Positions 17,828 through 26,437 of a DNA stretch of 58,389 bases are shown in pieces; position 1 is the first letter of the stretch, and every line of letters starts with the position of its first letter. Position numbers and translations under genes: made by a program. Below the pieces are notes generated by a model. That model was not told the origin of the DNA. It was given only the letters and a program-made list of their open reading frames with translations, and did no database searches. Origin of the DNA: Planctomycetaceae bacterium (GTDB lineage Bacteria > Planctomycetota > Phycisphaerae > Phycisphaerales > SM1A02); assembly GCA_947490615.1 (NCBI GenBank), contig CANLHK010000014.1, forward strand, positions 1-58,389, read 5' to 3'.

Positions 17828-18982
17828 ATGCTTGGCATCGTCCTCGGGCTTCTCCTCATCGGATTCGCGGTCTCGGCACCGCTGACGGGCATCCTCACGC
17901 GCCTCGGTGCGCGCGTCGGCGCGCTGGACACGCCTGGTGCGCGTGGACACGAGAAGGTCGTGCGGCCGATTCCAAACATCGGCGGCGTGGCGATCTTCTG
18001 GTCGGTCATAGGACCGATCGCGCTCGCGCTGGGTGTGCTTTGGCTGTTTCCAGAGCGCGTCGTGGAGTGGGCGCCAGTCTTTGAGCCACACCTGATGCGA
18101 GCACAGGAATCCCAGGATGACTGGCTGGTCATCGTGCTTGGCTCGCTTCTGTTGCATGTGATGGGGCTCTACGACGATCGGCGCGCGCTCGGTGCGTGGC
18201 CGAAACTCTTCCTCCAAGTGGGCGTCGCGCTGGGCACGGTGCTCTTCTCGGATGTTCGTTTGTTGGCGTCGTGTCTCGGCGGCGGAGGCGGCGAACTTCT
18301 GAGCATCGCGCTGACGGTCGCCTGGATCGTGGTCGTCGTGAACGCTGTGAACTTCATCGACAACATGGATGGACTGGCTGGTGGTGTGGCTTTGATCGCT
18401 GCGCTCTGCTTTATGGTCGCGACGATTCTCAACGGACAGTGGTTTATTGCGAGCGCCTTGGCACTCCTGGCTGGAAGCCTCGCGGGATTCTTGGTGTGGA
18501 ACATTCCTCCAGCGAGCATCTTCATGGGCGATGGTGGTTCGCTCTTCGTGGGCTACATCCTCGCGTGCTTGTCGGCGCGCACGACCTTTGTCGACGCGGC
18601 GCATCCTGATTACGCACTGGGAACTGCGTGGTACGGCTTCCTGATGCCGCTCCTGGTGTTAGCGATTCCGCTCTATGACGGCGTCTATGTCACGGTGTGG
18701 CGCGTGCGGCGCGGGAAGAGCCCCTTTGTCGGCGGTCATGAGCACATCTCTCATCGCTTGGTGCAACTCGGCTTGTCCAAGCGACGCGCGGTCGCGGTGC
18801 TCTGGCTGCTCACGGCGGTGACGGCGATGAGCGGCATCGGACTCGGGCTCATGCGGCCGTGGCAAGCAGCTCTTGTGGGACTGCAACTCTTCGGGATCTT
18901 CCTCGTGATGCTGGTGCTTGAGACCAGCGTGGCGCGCATTGAGAACGGCGCATCGACGCCGCGCGAGGAGCATCCGCGGTGA
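17828..18982 (+). CDS. WecA/TagO/MraY-type undecaprenyl-phosphate sugar-1-phosphate transferase
   Basis: 384 residues from ATG 17828 (in-frame GTG 17810 would add six). Polytopic, about 10-11 helices. Family motifs: DTPGARGHEKVVRPIPNIGG near the N-terminus, LGLYDDRRALGAWPK-like segment (seen as GLYDDRRALG), NFIDNMDGLAGG (catalytic Asp-rich loop), IFMGDGGSLF and the sugar-recognition HISHRLVQLGLS. This set fits WecA/WbpL/TagO more than MraY. The substrate is likely a UDP-HexNAc and the product a lipid-linked sugar that starts surface polymer synthesis. The stop overlaps the next start (GTGA). Confidence 0.9.
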   Translation: MLGIVLGLLLIGFAVSAPLTGILTRLGARVGALDTPGARGHEKVVRPIPNIGGVAIFWSVIGPIALALGVLWLFPERVVEWAPVFEPHLMRAQESQDDWLVIVLGSLLLHVMGLYDDRRALGAWPKLFLQVGVALGTVLFSDVRLLASCLGGGGGELLSIALTVAWIVVVVNAVNFIDNMDGLAGGVALIAALCFMVATILNGQWFIASALALLAGSLAGFLVWNIPPASIFMGDGGSLFVGYILACLSARTTFVDAAHPDYALGTAWYGFLMPLLVLAIPLYDGVYVTVWRVRRGKSPFVGGHEHISHRLVQLGLSKRRAVAVLWLLTAVTAMSGIGLGLMRPWQAALVGLQLFGIFLVMLVLETSVARIENGASTPREEHPR

Positions 18983-21237
18983 ACGCGCAGGCGCTGCGTC
19001 TCGCGGGCCTGATCGGCATCCTCACCGTCGCGGCGTTGCGCGCGGGTGTACCGATCGTGCCGCAAGTTTGGTTTGATGTGGATCCCGCACTCGATGCGAT
19101 GCCGCTCCTGGCACTGGGAAGCGCTGGATCGCACGGGTTGGACTTGGTTCTCCTCGCGGCGTCGACGATCGCGCTGGTTGGTGAGGTTCGCAGCGGGCGC
19201 GTCCTGCGCGTCGGACTGGTCTTCCTCGCGCTCTTTCCCGCCCTTGTGATTGCGATGTACTCCAACACTGGCGTCGAGTCGGTGCACGGATTTCGCGGTC
19301 ACACCTGGCTCGTTGCGATGGTGGCCTTTGTGGCGCTCGCGCATCTCGTGCGTGAACGACGACTGCGCGTGATCGCGCTCTCCGTCTTCGTTTCGTTCAT
19401 GGTGTTGTTGGCGGTGCGTGGCGCGGTCCAAGTGTTGGTTGAACACCCAGCAACCGTGCACCTCTATGAAGAGACACGCGAGGCGTTCTTGGCTGAGCGC
19501 GGGTGGGCGGTCGACTCGAGCGCTGCGCGGACCTATGAGCGGCGACTCATGCAGGCCGAAGCGACGGGTTGGTTTGGACTGTCGAATCCCTTCTCCACGA
19601 TGATGGGCGTTGGCGCGGTGGCGTTGGGAGCTCTCGCGATCTTGGCGCGGCGCACGCAACAGAGTGGCAACACGCTTGCTGCGTGGCTCGGGTGTTTCGC
19701 GTGCGCGGCACTCTTGGTGATCAACGGCGGAAAGGGCGCGATCGCGGCGACACTCCTTGCCGTCGCTGCGTTGGTGTTCGCGTTGCGAAGTTCACGAGCG
19801 CCGAGTGGTCGTTGGATCCTCGTGAGTTGCGTCGCCGTGATCGGAGCTGTCGGCGCGCGGTGGGTCGTCGGCTCGCGACTCGGCGAATTGAGCCTGCTTC
19901 TGCGCGGTTACTACTTCGACGCTGCCTGGACGATGCTCAGTGAGCCAAGCGCGCTCTTGACTGGCGTTGGACCCGATGGCGTGCAAGAACTCTTCAACGC
20001 GGCCAAGGCGCCTGAGTGCCCTGAAGATGTCAAGAGTCTGCACAACATCTTCGTCGACTGGTTGGCCACACTGGGCGGGAGTGCCTTGGCGTGGATCGCG
20101 CTGATCACTTGCGCGTTGTGGAGACCGATCGTCGACGAGCCCACGCCCACGGTGAACGGCGAATCGCTCGAGAGCACGCGTGCCGATCGGATCGCGTTGT
20201 GGACGGCGCTTGTCATTGGAGTGCTCACGCTGCTTCTGCAGGCACGCGTCGAGGCGCCGACGGTGGATCTCTTCTGGTTCGTCACGCGAATCCTCGGAGT
20301 CGTCGCGATGGCGGGGACTGCGGTCGTGGTCGCGCAGGCTGCGCAGACGATCTCAGCGCGCGCACTGGGCGCGGTTGCTTTCGCGTGTGCACTCTTGGTG
20401 CTGGTGCATGCGCAGATCGAAACCGTCGCGTGGATGCCGAGTTCGTGCGTGTTGGCACTTGGCCTTGTGGCTGTGGGAAGTTCAGTTTCGGAGGGTTCAC
20501 GCGCGCGTCGATCCGTTGCGCTTTGGGTACTCGCGGTGCCACTTGGCCTGTTGGCTGCGGGCAGCATGACGCTCTCGTGGATGGGTGATCGATCACGCGA
20601 AGATCGCTTGGACACCGTCGCGCGGTTGCTGACGCCGCTGGCTCTCGAGCGTGCCGCCAATCCAATGCCCGACGCAGCGAAGATCGCACGCGAGGTCGAG
20701 TTGCGACTCACCGCTGTGCGCATGCTTTCGCAGACCGATTGGTCTTGGTCGCGTGCAACTGCGGATGCCGCAGTGCGCCAAGCGCTGACTGTGGTCGTTC
20801 TCGCACCGAACCGCGCCGAGGAAGCGCTCGCACTCGCCACGGAGCTGGCGTCGCGGCGTCAGTTGCTCAGCGCGCGGACCGACGCGTTACGGGCGGATGT
20901 GGAGATGGTCCGCCTTCGTCACGCCGCGGGAGGCGTGAAGGAGATTCGAAAGGCGGTCGAAGTGATCGAGCGTGCGGCCTTGAAGTTCCCCAACAGTCCG
21001 CGGCGATGGATTGATCTCGCCGTCGCGCGGGAGATCCTGCGCCGTGAAGCGCTGGGCGTGCGTCCTGGAGGTTGGCGCGTCGAGGATGGCGATCCAGTTG
21101 CCGACTACACGCGCGCTCTCGAGGTCAATGCGCGGATGTCGCTCGATCCACTCGCACAGTTGTCGACACGCGAAGTGCAGTTTGTCGAAGCGGCGATCCT
21201 GCGACTTCGCGAACTCTCGCCAACGGGATCGCCATGA
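18979..21237 (+). CDS. O-antigen ligase/polymerase-like membrane protein
   Basis: 752 residues from GTG 18979, overlapping the upstream stop codon. About 12 predicted helices fill residues ~5-530. A large extracytoplasmic loop (~150-210) contains the HPATVHLYEETREAFLAERG stretch (length limit reached here), followed by NPFSTMMGVGAV. The segment FDAAWTMLSEPSALLTGVGPDG followed by ECPEDVKSLHNIFVDW is like the long periplasmic loop of Wzy/WaaL proteins (key residues: GVGPDG and HN). A soluble helical tail (~560-752) may be TPR-like. Placed between a WecA-type transferase and a transglutaminase-like protein, it likely polymerises or ligates a surface glycan (inference). Confidence 0.75.
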   Translation: MNAQALRLAGLIGILTVAALRAGVPIVPQVWFDVDPALDAMPLLALGSAGSHGLDLVLLAASTIALVGEVRSGRVLRVGLVFLALFPALVIAMYSNTGVESVHGFRGHTWLVAMVAFVALAHLVRERRLRVIALSVFVSFMVLLAVRGAVQVLVEHPATVHLYEETREAFLAERGWAVDSSAARTYERRLMQAEATGWFGLSNPFSTMMGVGAVALGALAILARRTQQSGNTLAAWLGCFACAALLVINGGKGAIAATLLAVAALVFALRSSRAPSGRWILVSCVAVIGAVGARWVVGSRLGELSLLLRGYYFDAAWTMLSEPSALLTGVGPDGVQELFNAAKAPECPEDVKSLHNIFVDWLATLGGSALAWIALITCALWRPIVDEPTPTVNGESLESTRADRIALWTALVIGVLTLLLQARVEAPTVDLFWFVTRILGVVAMAGTAVVVAQAAQTISARALGAVAFACALLVLVHAQIETVAWMPSSCVLALGLVAVGSSVSEGSRARRSVALWVLAVPLGLLAAGSMTLSWMGDRSREDRLDTVARLLTPLALERAANPMPDAAKIAREVELRLTAVRMLSQTDWSWSRATADAAVRQALTVVVLAPNRAEEALALATELASRRQLLSARTDALRADVEMVRLRHAAGGVKEIRKAVEVIERAALKFPNSPRRWIDLAVAREILRREALGVRPGGWRVEDGDPVADYTRALEVNARMSLDPLAQLSTREVQFVEAAILRLRELSPTGSP

Positions 21238-22142
21238 AGCGTCTCGCGCGACTCGTCTGTTTTGTCGTCGTTGGTGCTGGCTGCGCGATGACAACAGTGA
21301 GCACACTCTGGCTCGCAGGACCGACGCTGACTCGACTCACGATCGACGCCCATCCGAGTCGTTCGACGATCCGATGGGTGAAACCGCGGGTGACCTGCAT
21401 CGACCCGCTCATCGCGATGGCGCAGCTCGAGGAGTTGAGTACAGAGCGCGGCATCGGGCGTGATGCGCTGCTCACGCGTGCGAGCGCAATCGTGGCCGCG
21501 GGCATGGTGAAATACTGGGTCGGGCCAGGCACGCGCGACAAGGATGTGGAGTGCCGGTTGCTCGAGGATCCAAGGCACTGGTGGCGCCTGAGATTCGACG
21601 AGCGGTCGGAACGCGAGCGAGGTGAGATCGACAAGCTCTGTCGGTACGAGCGCGACGACTGGCGAACCGCGTTGCGCCTTGGCGTTGGGTATTGCTCACA
21701 ACAGTCGCTCGTCCTCGCGCACTTCTTACAGGAGAACGGCGTGGAGGCGCGGGTCGCAGCACTTGGTGGACATGTCGTCGTGGCGGCGCAGCGCGAGGCG
21801 GGCGAGTGGATTCTCGATCCCGACTACGGAGTGGTCTTACCGTTTTCACTGCAGCGCGCCCGCGAGGATGCGGAGGCGGTTCGCTCGATCTATGCAGCGG
21901 GAAAATACGGCCCTGCGCAAGTCGAGATGGTGGTGGGGATCTACCGAGCGAGCAGCGACGCTACCTATGTAGGATCGACGATCGGACGGCGGCGCGGCGA
22001 AGAAAGACTCATCGTCTCGAGTGCGCTCGGTTGCGGAGTGCTGATGACGCTCGCAGGCACGATCGCACTGCGACGAGGGCGCTGCGCATCGCGCGTCACC
22101 GCGGAATCCGCAGCAGCGAGCGTGCCTGTCCGCGCGTCATGA
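21234..22142 (+). CDS. Transglutaminase-like membrane-anchored protein
   Basis: 302 residues from ATG 21234, overlapping the upstream stop codon (ATGA). An N-terminal signal anchor (MKRLARLVCFVVVGAGCAM) and a C-terminal helix (~258-280) flank a domain with a transglutaminase/papain-like triad: Cys in LGVGYCSQQSLVLAHFLQ, His in LGGHVVVAAQ and Asp in WILDPDYGV. Such proteins occur in exopolysaccharide and exosortase-like clusters, where their substrate is usually unknown. It is the third gene of the wecA-like operon. Its 3' end overlaps the convergent DUF4286 gene by 47 bp. Confidence 0.75.
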   Translation: MKRLARLVCFVVVGAGCAMTTVSTLWLAGPTLTRLTIDAHPSRSTIRWVKPRVTCIDPLIAMAQLEELSTERGIGRDALLTRASAIVAAGMVKYWVGPGTRDKDVECRLLEDPRHWWRLRFDERSERERGEIDKLCRYERDDWRTALRLGVGYCSQQSLVLAHFLQENGVEARVAALGGHVVVAAQREAGEWILDPDYGVVLPFSLQRAREDAEAVRSIYAAGKYGPAQVEMVVGIYRASSDATYVGSTIGRRRGEERLIVSSALGCGVLMTLAGTIALRRGRCASRVTAESAAASVPVRAS

Positions 22143-22479
22143 CCACCCCAGAGGTTGGTGGGAAGAGCGCTGCGCCCTGTGCGCGCAACGCGACGGCGGG
22201 GCCGTTGGCGTAGGTTTCAAATGCGGCGTGCGACGCGAAGTGGTACCGCGCTTCGATGGGTCGTAGCGCACCCGGTGGTGCGTCGGTCGCGAGCTCAAGT
22301 TCCACGAGTTCGGCGTCCAACGCCCCAGCGCGCACGACCTCAGCGAGATGTCCGCCGCGCAACCACTCCACGAACTTCGCGCGGACCGCTGCATTCGAGA
22401 AGGTCACGCGCACGAAGTACACGAACTGGTCGGCACGCTCGTCCTCGAGCTGATCGAGCTTGGCGAACTCACTCGCCAA
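22096..22479 (-). CDS. DUF4286 family small protein
   Basis: 127 residues. The pattern VYFVRVTFSN, then FVEWLRGGHLAEVV, then ARYHFASHAAFETYANG, matches DUF4286 proteins, which are ferredoxin-like-fold single-domain proteins of unknown function. TTG 22479 is the only start that covers the N-terminus, and it lies within the last codons of dsbD, so translation is probably coupled. The 3' end overlaps the convergent transglutaminase-like gene by 47 bp. Confidence 0.75.
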   Translation of the reverse strand: MASEFAKLDQLEDERADQFVYFVRVTFSNAAVRAKFVEWLRGGHLAEVVRAGALDAELVELELATDAPPGALRPIEARYHFASHAAFETYANGPAVALRAQGAALFPPTSGVVMTRGQARSLLRIPR

Positions 22480-24478
22480 CGGCGCCGCCTCCGCGACGCG
22501 CCGCCGCGATCGCCTCGAGCACCTGTGCTGCGGTGTACTCCGAGGCGTTCAGCACCAGCGTGCCATCGCGACCATAGACGAGAAGCAACGGGATCGTCAC
22601 GCGATTCGATGCCTTGAGCAGCGCGTTGCCCGCTTCGTTGTTGCCCGTGAGGTCAACCTTGATCGCAGCGACGCCGTCGGAGTTCAACACCTCCGCGACA
22701 GCACTCGTGTTGAGGACGAGCGCCTCGAGGGTCTTGCAATTGGCGCACCATTCCGCGGTGAAATCAACGACGACGACCTGGCCATCGGCTTGCGCAGCAG
22801 CGAGTCGCTCAGGCGTGTAGTAGATCCAATCGATGGGGCCCGTGGCGGTTTGCGTGACGCCGATGAGAACGCTGATCGCTGCGACGAACGCGCCGACGCC
22901 GCCAAAGACCACGCGATGACCGGTTTTCTTGGTGATTCGGACGGTGCGCACGAGGAGCCAGACTCCTGCTGCGGTGCCCAACGCTGCGACGATCCACCAA
23001 TAGATGTGACTCGGCGGTTCTGGTGGCGTCACCATCAAGCCTGACACACCAGCACCGACGAAGTACGCCGCCGCGCCAAGAAGGAGCAGGCCCATGACTT
23101 GCTTGATGAGATCACTCGCGGGACCAGTGCGCGGCATGTGATCAATGAGTTTCGGACTCGCTGAGAGCACGACAAACGGGAAGGCCATGCCGACGCCGAC
23201 CGCTCCAAACACCAGGAGAATCATGGTCGGGCCTTCGGTGGTCGCCCACGCGACGGCGGTTCCCATGAGTGGGGCGGTGCAAGGCGTCGAGAGCACTGCA
23301 GTCATGACGCCGAAGAGGGCAGAACCAAGATACGAGTCGTGCTTCGCCTCGATCGAGTGCACCCAGTTCGGCAACTGCAGCGAGAAGAAGCCAGCCATGC
23401 CGATCGCCATGATGCCGATGACGGTTCCGACGCCGATGGTGAACCACGGAGTCTGGAAGAGTTGGTTCGTGCTTGTGAACGACTTCACCGATGCGATCGC
23501 CAACCCGAGTCCCATCCAGAATCCGATCACGCCGAGCGACATGATGCAGCCGAGGAGGAAACACTTGGCGCGACTTCCTTGCGCTGCCCGCGAGAGTCCA
23601 ATGATCTTGAGCGGGATCACAGGAAGGACGCAGGGGGTGAGATTCAGAAGGAGTCCACCGACCGCAGCAACGAAGAGGAGGAGCACGATGCCGTTGCCAC
23701 TTGGGTCGAGCGTGAAGTGCAGCCAGAAGAAGCTGAACTTGACGATCTTGCTTGGTGCAGCGCCAGCGCCGATGCGCGCGTAGACCGACGGATCGAAGGT
23801 CTTGAACGCCGATCCGAGCGCGGCGCTTGGCGCGCTGCCTGCTGCGACGACTTCGAACTTCACGACGACTGTCACGCTCGCGGGAGCGCTGCAACCCTTG
23901 TCGTTACACGCTTGGAAGGAGACTTCGAGGGGGAGTTCGCGCGCGCCGACTGCGGCATCCGCGGCGATCGAGGCGGGCAGGAAGGCATAGAACTCGCCTT
24001 CGTAGACTTCATATTTTCCTAGACCTTCGCCGAGGTCCGCTTCGACGGAATGCGGAGTGGGCCACTGCAGGAAGGCCTCGTGAAAGGCGACGCCCGCGAG
24101 CGGAGCCGATTTGCCGCTTGCATCGGGATTCAGAGTGATCTCCGTCCGAATCGCCGACTCAAACTGCGCGAAGCCCGCCGCAGGAGTGCTCGGTGCGGTC
24201 CAGATGTGATAGCCCCGAGCGACCTTGAAACGCAGCGCGATGGGGAGATCCTCGCCAGGCTCGACCCGATCTCGACTCGCGGAGACGGTGACATCGACCT
24301 GATCGCGCGAATCACCGAAGACCACCGCTGGCTCCGCCGGCGGTCGGCCAAAGCCTGGGAGCCCAGGAATCTTGGGCGGTGATTGTGCGAACGCGGCCGA
24401 AGGGGCGATCCACACGCAGAGAAGCGCGATCAAGAGCGTCAAGCAGGGAAAGACCGCAGCGCGGCCGAGGGTTCTCAT
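22469..24478 (-). CDS. dsbD: Thiol:disulfide interchange protein DsbD
   Basis: 669 residues. Moves reducing power from cytoplasmic thioredoxin to periplasmic Dsb and cytochrome-maturation partners. Seen: signal peptide (residues ~1-30), DsbD alpha domain with ACNDKGC, eight-helix membrane domain with LTPCVLPVIPLK and LSTPCTAP (the redox-active membrane cysteines), and a C-terminal thioredoxin-like domain with EWCANCK (Cys578, Cys581). All six redox cysteines are present. ATG 24478 begins at the signal peptide; ATG 24487 is in frame 9 nt upstream. Neither has a strong ribosome site. It overlaps DUF4286 by 11 bp. Confidence 0.94.
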   Translation of the reverse strand: MRTLGRAAVFPCLTLLIALLCVWIAPSAAFAQSPPKIPGLPGFGRPPAEPAVVFGDSRDQVDVTVSASRDRVEPGEDLPIALRFKVARGYHIWTAPSTPAAGFAQFESAIRTEITLNPDASGKSAPLAGVAFHEAFLQWPTPHSVEADLGEGLGKYEVYEGEFYAFLPASIAADAAVGARELPLEVSFQACNDKGCSAPASVTVVVKFEVVAAGSAPSAALGSAFKTFDPSVYARIGAGAAPSKIVKFSFFWLHFTLDPSGNGIVLLLFVAAVGGLLLNLTPCVLPVIPLKIIGLSRAAQGSRAKCFLLGCIMSLGVIGFWMGLGLAIASVKSFTSTNQLFQTPWFTIGVGTVIGIMAIGMAGFFSLQLPNWVHSIEAKHDSYLGSALFGVMTAVLSTPCTAPLMGTAVAWATTEGPTMILLVFGAVGVGMAFPFVVLSASPKLIDHMPRTGPASDLIKQVMGLLLLGAAAYFVGAGVSGLMVTPPEPPSHIYWWIVAALGTAAGVWLLVRTVRITKKTGHRVVFGGVGAFVAAISVLIGVTQTATGPIDWIYYTPERLAAAQADGQVVVVDFTAEWCANCKTLEALVLNTSAVAEVLNSDGVAAIKVDLTGNNEAGNALLKASNRVTIPLLLVYGRDGTLVLNASEYTAAQVLEAIAAARRGGGAVGE

Positions 24479-24661
24479 GGCGCGCATCCTACGGGAGCAG
24501 GAAGGACAGGTTGCCTCCATCGCACGACGCGGATCGGGCATTGGGGGTGGCAATCCTTGCAGGAGTGTGCGCGTCGAGGCCGATGGAAGGCGACTGCGGT
24601 CAAGAACAAGGGCCGTCCGGTGGAACCGGAGTGAAGCGTCCAGAGCCAGCGGGATCACACG

Positions 24662-25708
24662 ATGGGCACTGAGGTACTCAACCAATCCGATATCGACGCG
24701 CTGCTCAACGCAGCCAGCGCGCCAGCTGCAGCCGTCGAGGCACCGCCGACCCAGATCTTCTCGCGCTCGCGCCGCGACCGTGAAAAGATCGAGATCGCCA
24801 AGTACGACTTCAAGCGACCTGAGCGCATTTCCAAGGACCAGATGCGCGCGTTGCAGATGCTGCACGAGACCTTCGCGCGAAACTTTGGCGCGACACTCTC
24901 GGGCAATCTCCGCACCATCGTTGAGGTCTCCATTCGCGATGCGTCGCAGAAGACCTATCAGGAATTCGTGGCTGAGAGCGAGAATCCCACGAGTTTCAAC
25001 CTCATCCGCTGTCCGCCGCTCGAGGGCCAAATCTGTCTTGAGCTCTCGCCGCTGGTCATCTTTCCGATCATTGATCGTTTGTTGGGAGGCTCCAACAAAG
25101 ACCTGTTTGTGCCGCGTCGACCGATGACCTTGATCGAAGCGCGACTCATCCAGCGCATCCTCCATCGCGCGATGGCCGCGCTGACCGAGGCGTGGGCAGG
25201 CATTCGAAAGATCGAGTTCACGCTGGGCGAAATGGAGTCCAACGCGCAGTTGGTCCAAATTGTTCCTCCCAACGAAGTCGTCGTCGTGGTCGAGTTTGAG
25301 GTCAAGCTCATGAATCGCGGCGGGCGCATGCGCCTGTGCATTCCGTACAACTCGATCGAGCCACTCGTTGAGGACCTCTCGGCGCAGAGTTGGTTTGTGT
25401 CGGGCAAGGGCGCGTCGGAATCGGACGCGGCCGAGCGCATCGCTGGTGGACTCGCCGGCGCCTCGGTAGAGCTCGAAGCGACGCTCGCCACCACCACGAT
25501 TTCAATCCGCGAACTCCGCGGACTCGAGATTGGCGACCTCATCGTGACCAATCGTCCTGCCTCAGCGCCTGCGGTTCTCGGAGTCGAGGGGAAGCCGAAG
25601 TTCCTCGCAGAACTTGGACAGCTGCGCGGGAATCGTGCGCTCAAAATCGTGCGGTCGGTCGCTGCGAGCGAGCGGCTCGATCTCGGAAGTGGGACCGCCT
25701 CAGGGTGA
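24662..25708 (+). CDS. fliM: Flagellar motor switch protein FliM
   Basis: 348 residues. Component of the cytoplasmic C-ring that binds phospho-CheY and sets rotation direction. Seen: the N-terminal CheY-binding peptide LNQSDIDALLN (residues 6-16), the CheC-like middle domain with SNKDLFVPRRPMTLIEARL and the Gly-Gly core LLGGS, and the C-terminal SpoA/FliN-like domain (~255-335) with IRELRGLEIGDLI. No other flagellar or chemotaxis gene is in the window, so fliM stands alone. There is no clear Shine-Dalgarno, and no obvious sigma-28 promoter is visible in the 180 bp upstream. Confidence 0.94.
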   Translation: MGTEVLNQSDIDALLNAASAPAAAVEAPPTQIFSRSRRDREKIEIAKYDFKRPERISKDQMRALQMLHETFARNFGATLSGNLRTIVEVSIRDASQKTYQEFVAESENPTSFNLIRCPPLEGQICLELSPLVIFPIIDRLLGGSNKDLFVPRRPMTLIEARLIQRILHRAMAALTEAWAGIRKIEFTLGEMESNAQLVQIVPPNEVVVVVEFEVKLMNRGGRMRLCIPYNSIEPLVEDLSAQSWFVSGKGASESDAAERIAGGLAGASVELEATLATTTISIRELRGLEIGDLIVTNRPASAPAVLGVEGKPKFLAELGQLRGNRALKIVRSVAASERLDLGSGTASG

Positions 25709-25902
25709 TCTTGAGGCGTTCTTGCGGCGATCTCGTGCTTGGCTAGTCCGCCTAACCAGCGATTCATGGCGGACTTGAGCGTCGTCGCCATCACGACTCC
25801 GTGAAGACTCGAGCCTTGCCAGGGCGGTGATGTTCGGTTTTTGATTGGGAGCGAAGCCGCGCCGCGGACCTCTTCTGCAGTCGCCTCTGACGCGTCGTCG
25901 CG

Positions 25903-25931
25903 TTGACCGTTGTGCTCAGGTTCGATATCTT
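25903..25931 (+). promoter_or_regulatory. Predicted sigma-70 promoter of the nusA-infB operon
   Basis: TTGACC at 25903-25908 and TATCTT at 25926-25931 with the ideal 17-bp spacer. Transcription from here would give a 5' leader of about 500 nt before nusA. Confidence 0.5.
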
Positions 25932-26305
25932 CCAAAGTTCGTCCGACGCGACCGTTGCGTGGGGCGTGTTTGTTCACCGGTCTGCGACCAAGCAGCAACC
26001 AAGTGGTGAGTCCGATGCTTCTGATCCAAGGTGTGTCACCAATGTCACAATCCCTTGATCCGTCAAGCTGCAGGACCGTTCGGGTCGGAACCAGGCGATG
26101 AGGGCGGTTCGCTCTCATCTTGGTGTTCGGTCTGAGCGTGGTGCATGTGAGCGCGCTGTGGCGCGTGTGTTGCGGCGTTGCCGCAGGGCACGCACGCAGA
26201 GCGGCTTCGCTGCAACAGAGCCTTCGGCGTTGCTGCTGGTGTTGGTCTTGAGTCGGGAGGCGCCTCTGTTGTACTGAGGCGCTTCAGGATTCTCGCGCAG
26301 GCCGG

Positions 26306-26335
26306 CCACGGAGATCTTCCGTGGTCGTTTTCGTT
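26306..26335 (+). terminator. Attenuator-like hairpin in the nusA leader
   Basis: 7-bp stem CCACGGA/TCCGTGG (26306-26312 with 26318-26324), 5-nt loop, followed by the T-rich TCGTTTTCGTTT. A second hairpin (26342-26349 with 26354-26361, loop TTCG) follows at once. The position inside the leader suggests attenuation, as NusA is known to autoregulate in other bacteria. Confidence 0.4.
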
Positions 26336-26437
26336 TCCACGCGCAGGCATTCGTGCCTGCGTCACATCCCAACGCCATGCAACGCGATGGCGACAACTCA
26401 AGCCGCACCGTCGGCATCAGTAGAAGAGGCACTGTTC

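Larger units (their letters stand above)
25709..26437. other. Long leader region upstream of nusA
   Basis: 729 bp without a convincing gene; no rimP, which often precedes nusA, and no tRNA. It contains a predicted sigma-70 promoter at 25903-25931, a terminator-like hairpin with T-rich tail at 26306-26335 and a further 8-bp hairpin with TTCG loop at 26342-26361, ending 77 bp before the nusA start. Confidence 0.6.
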
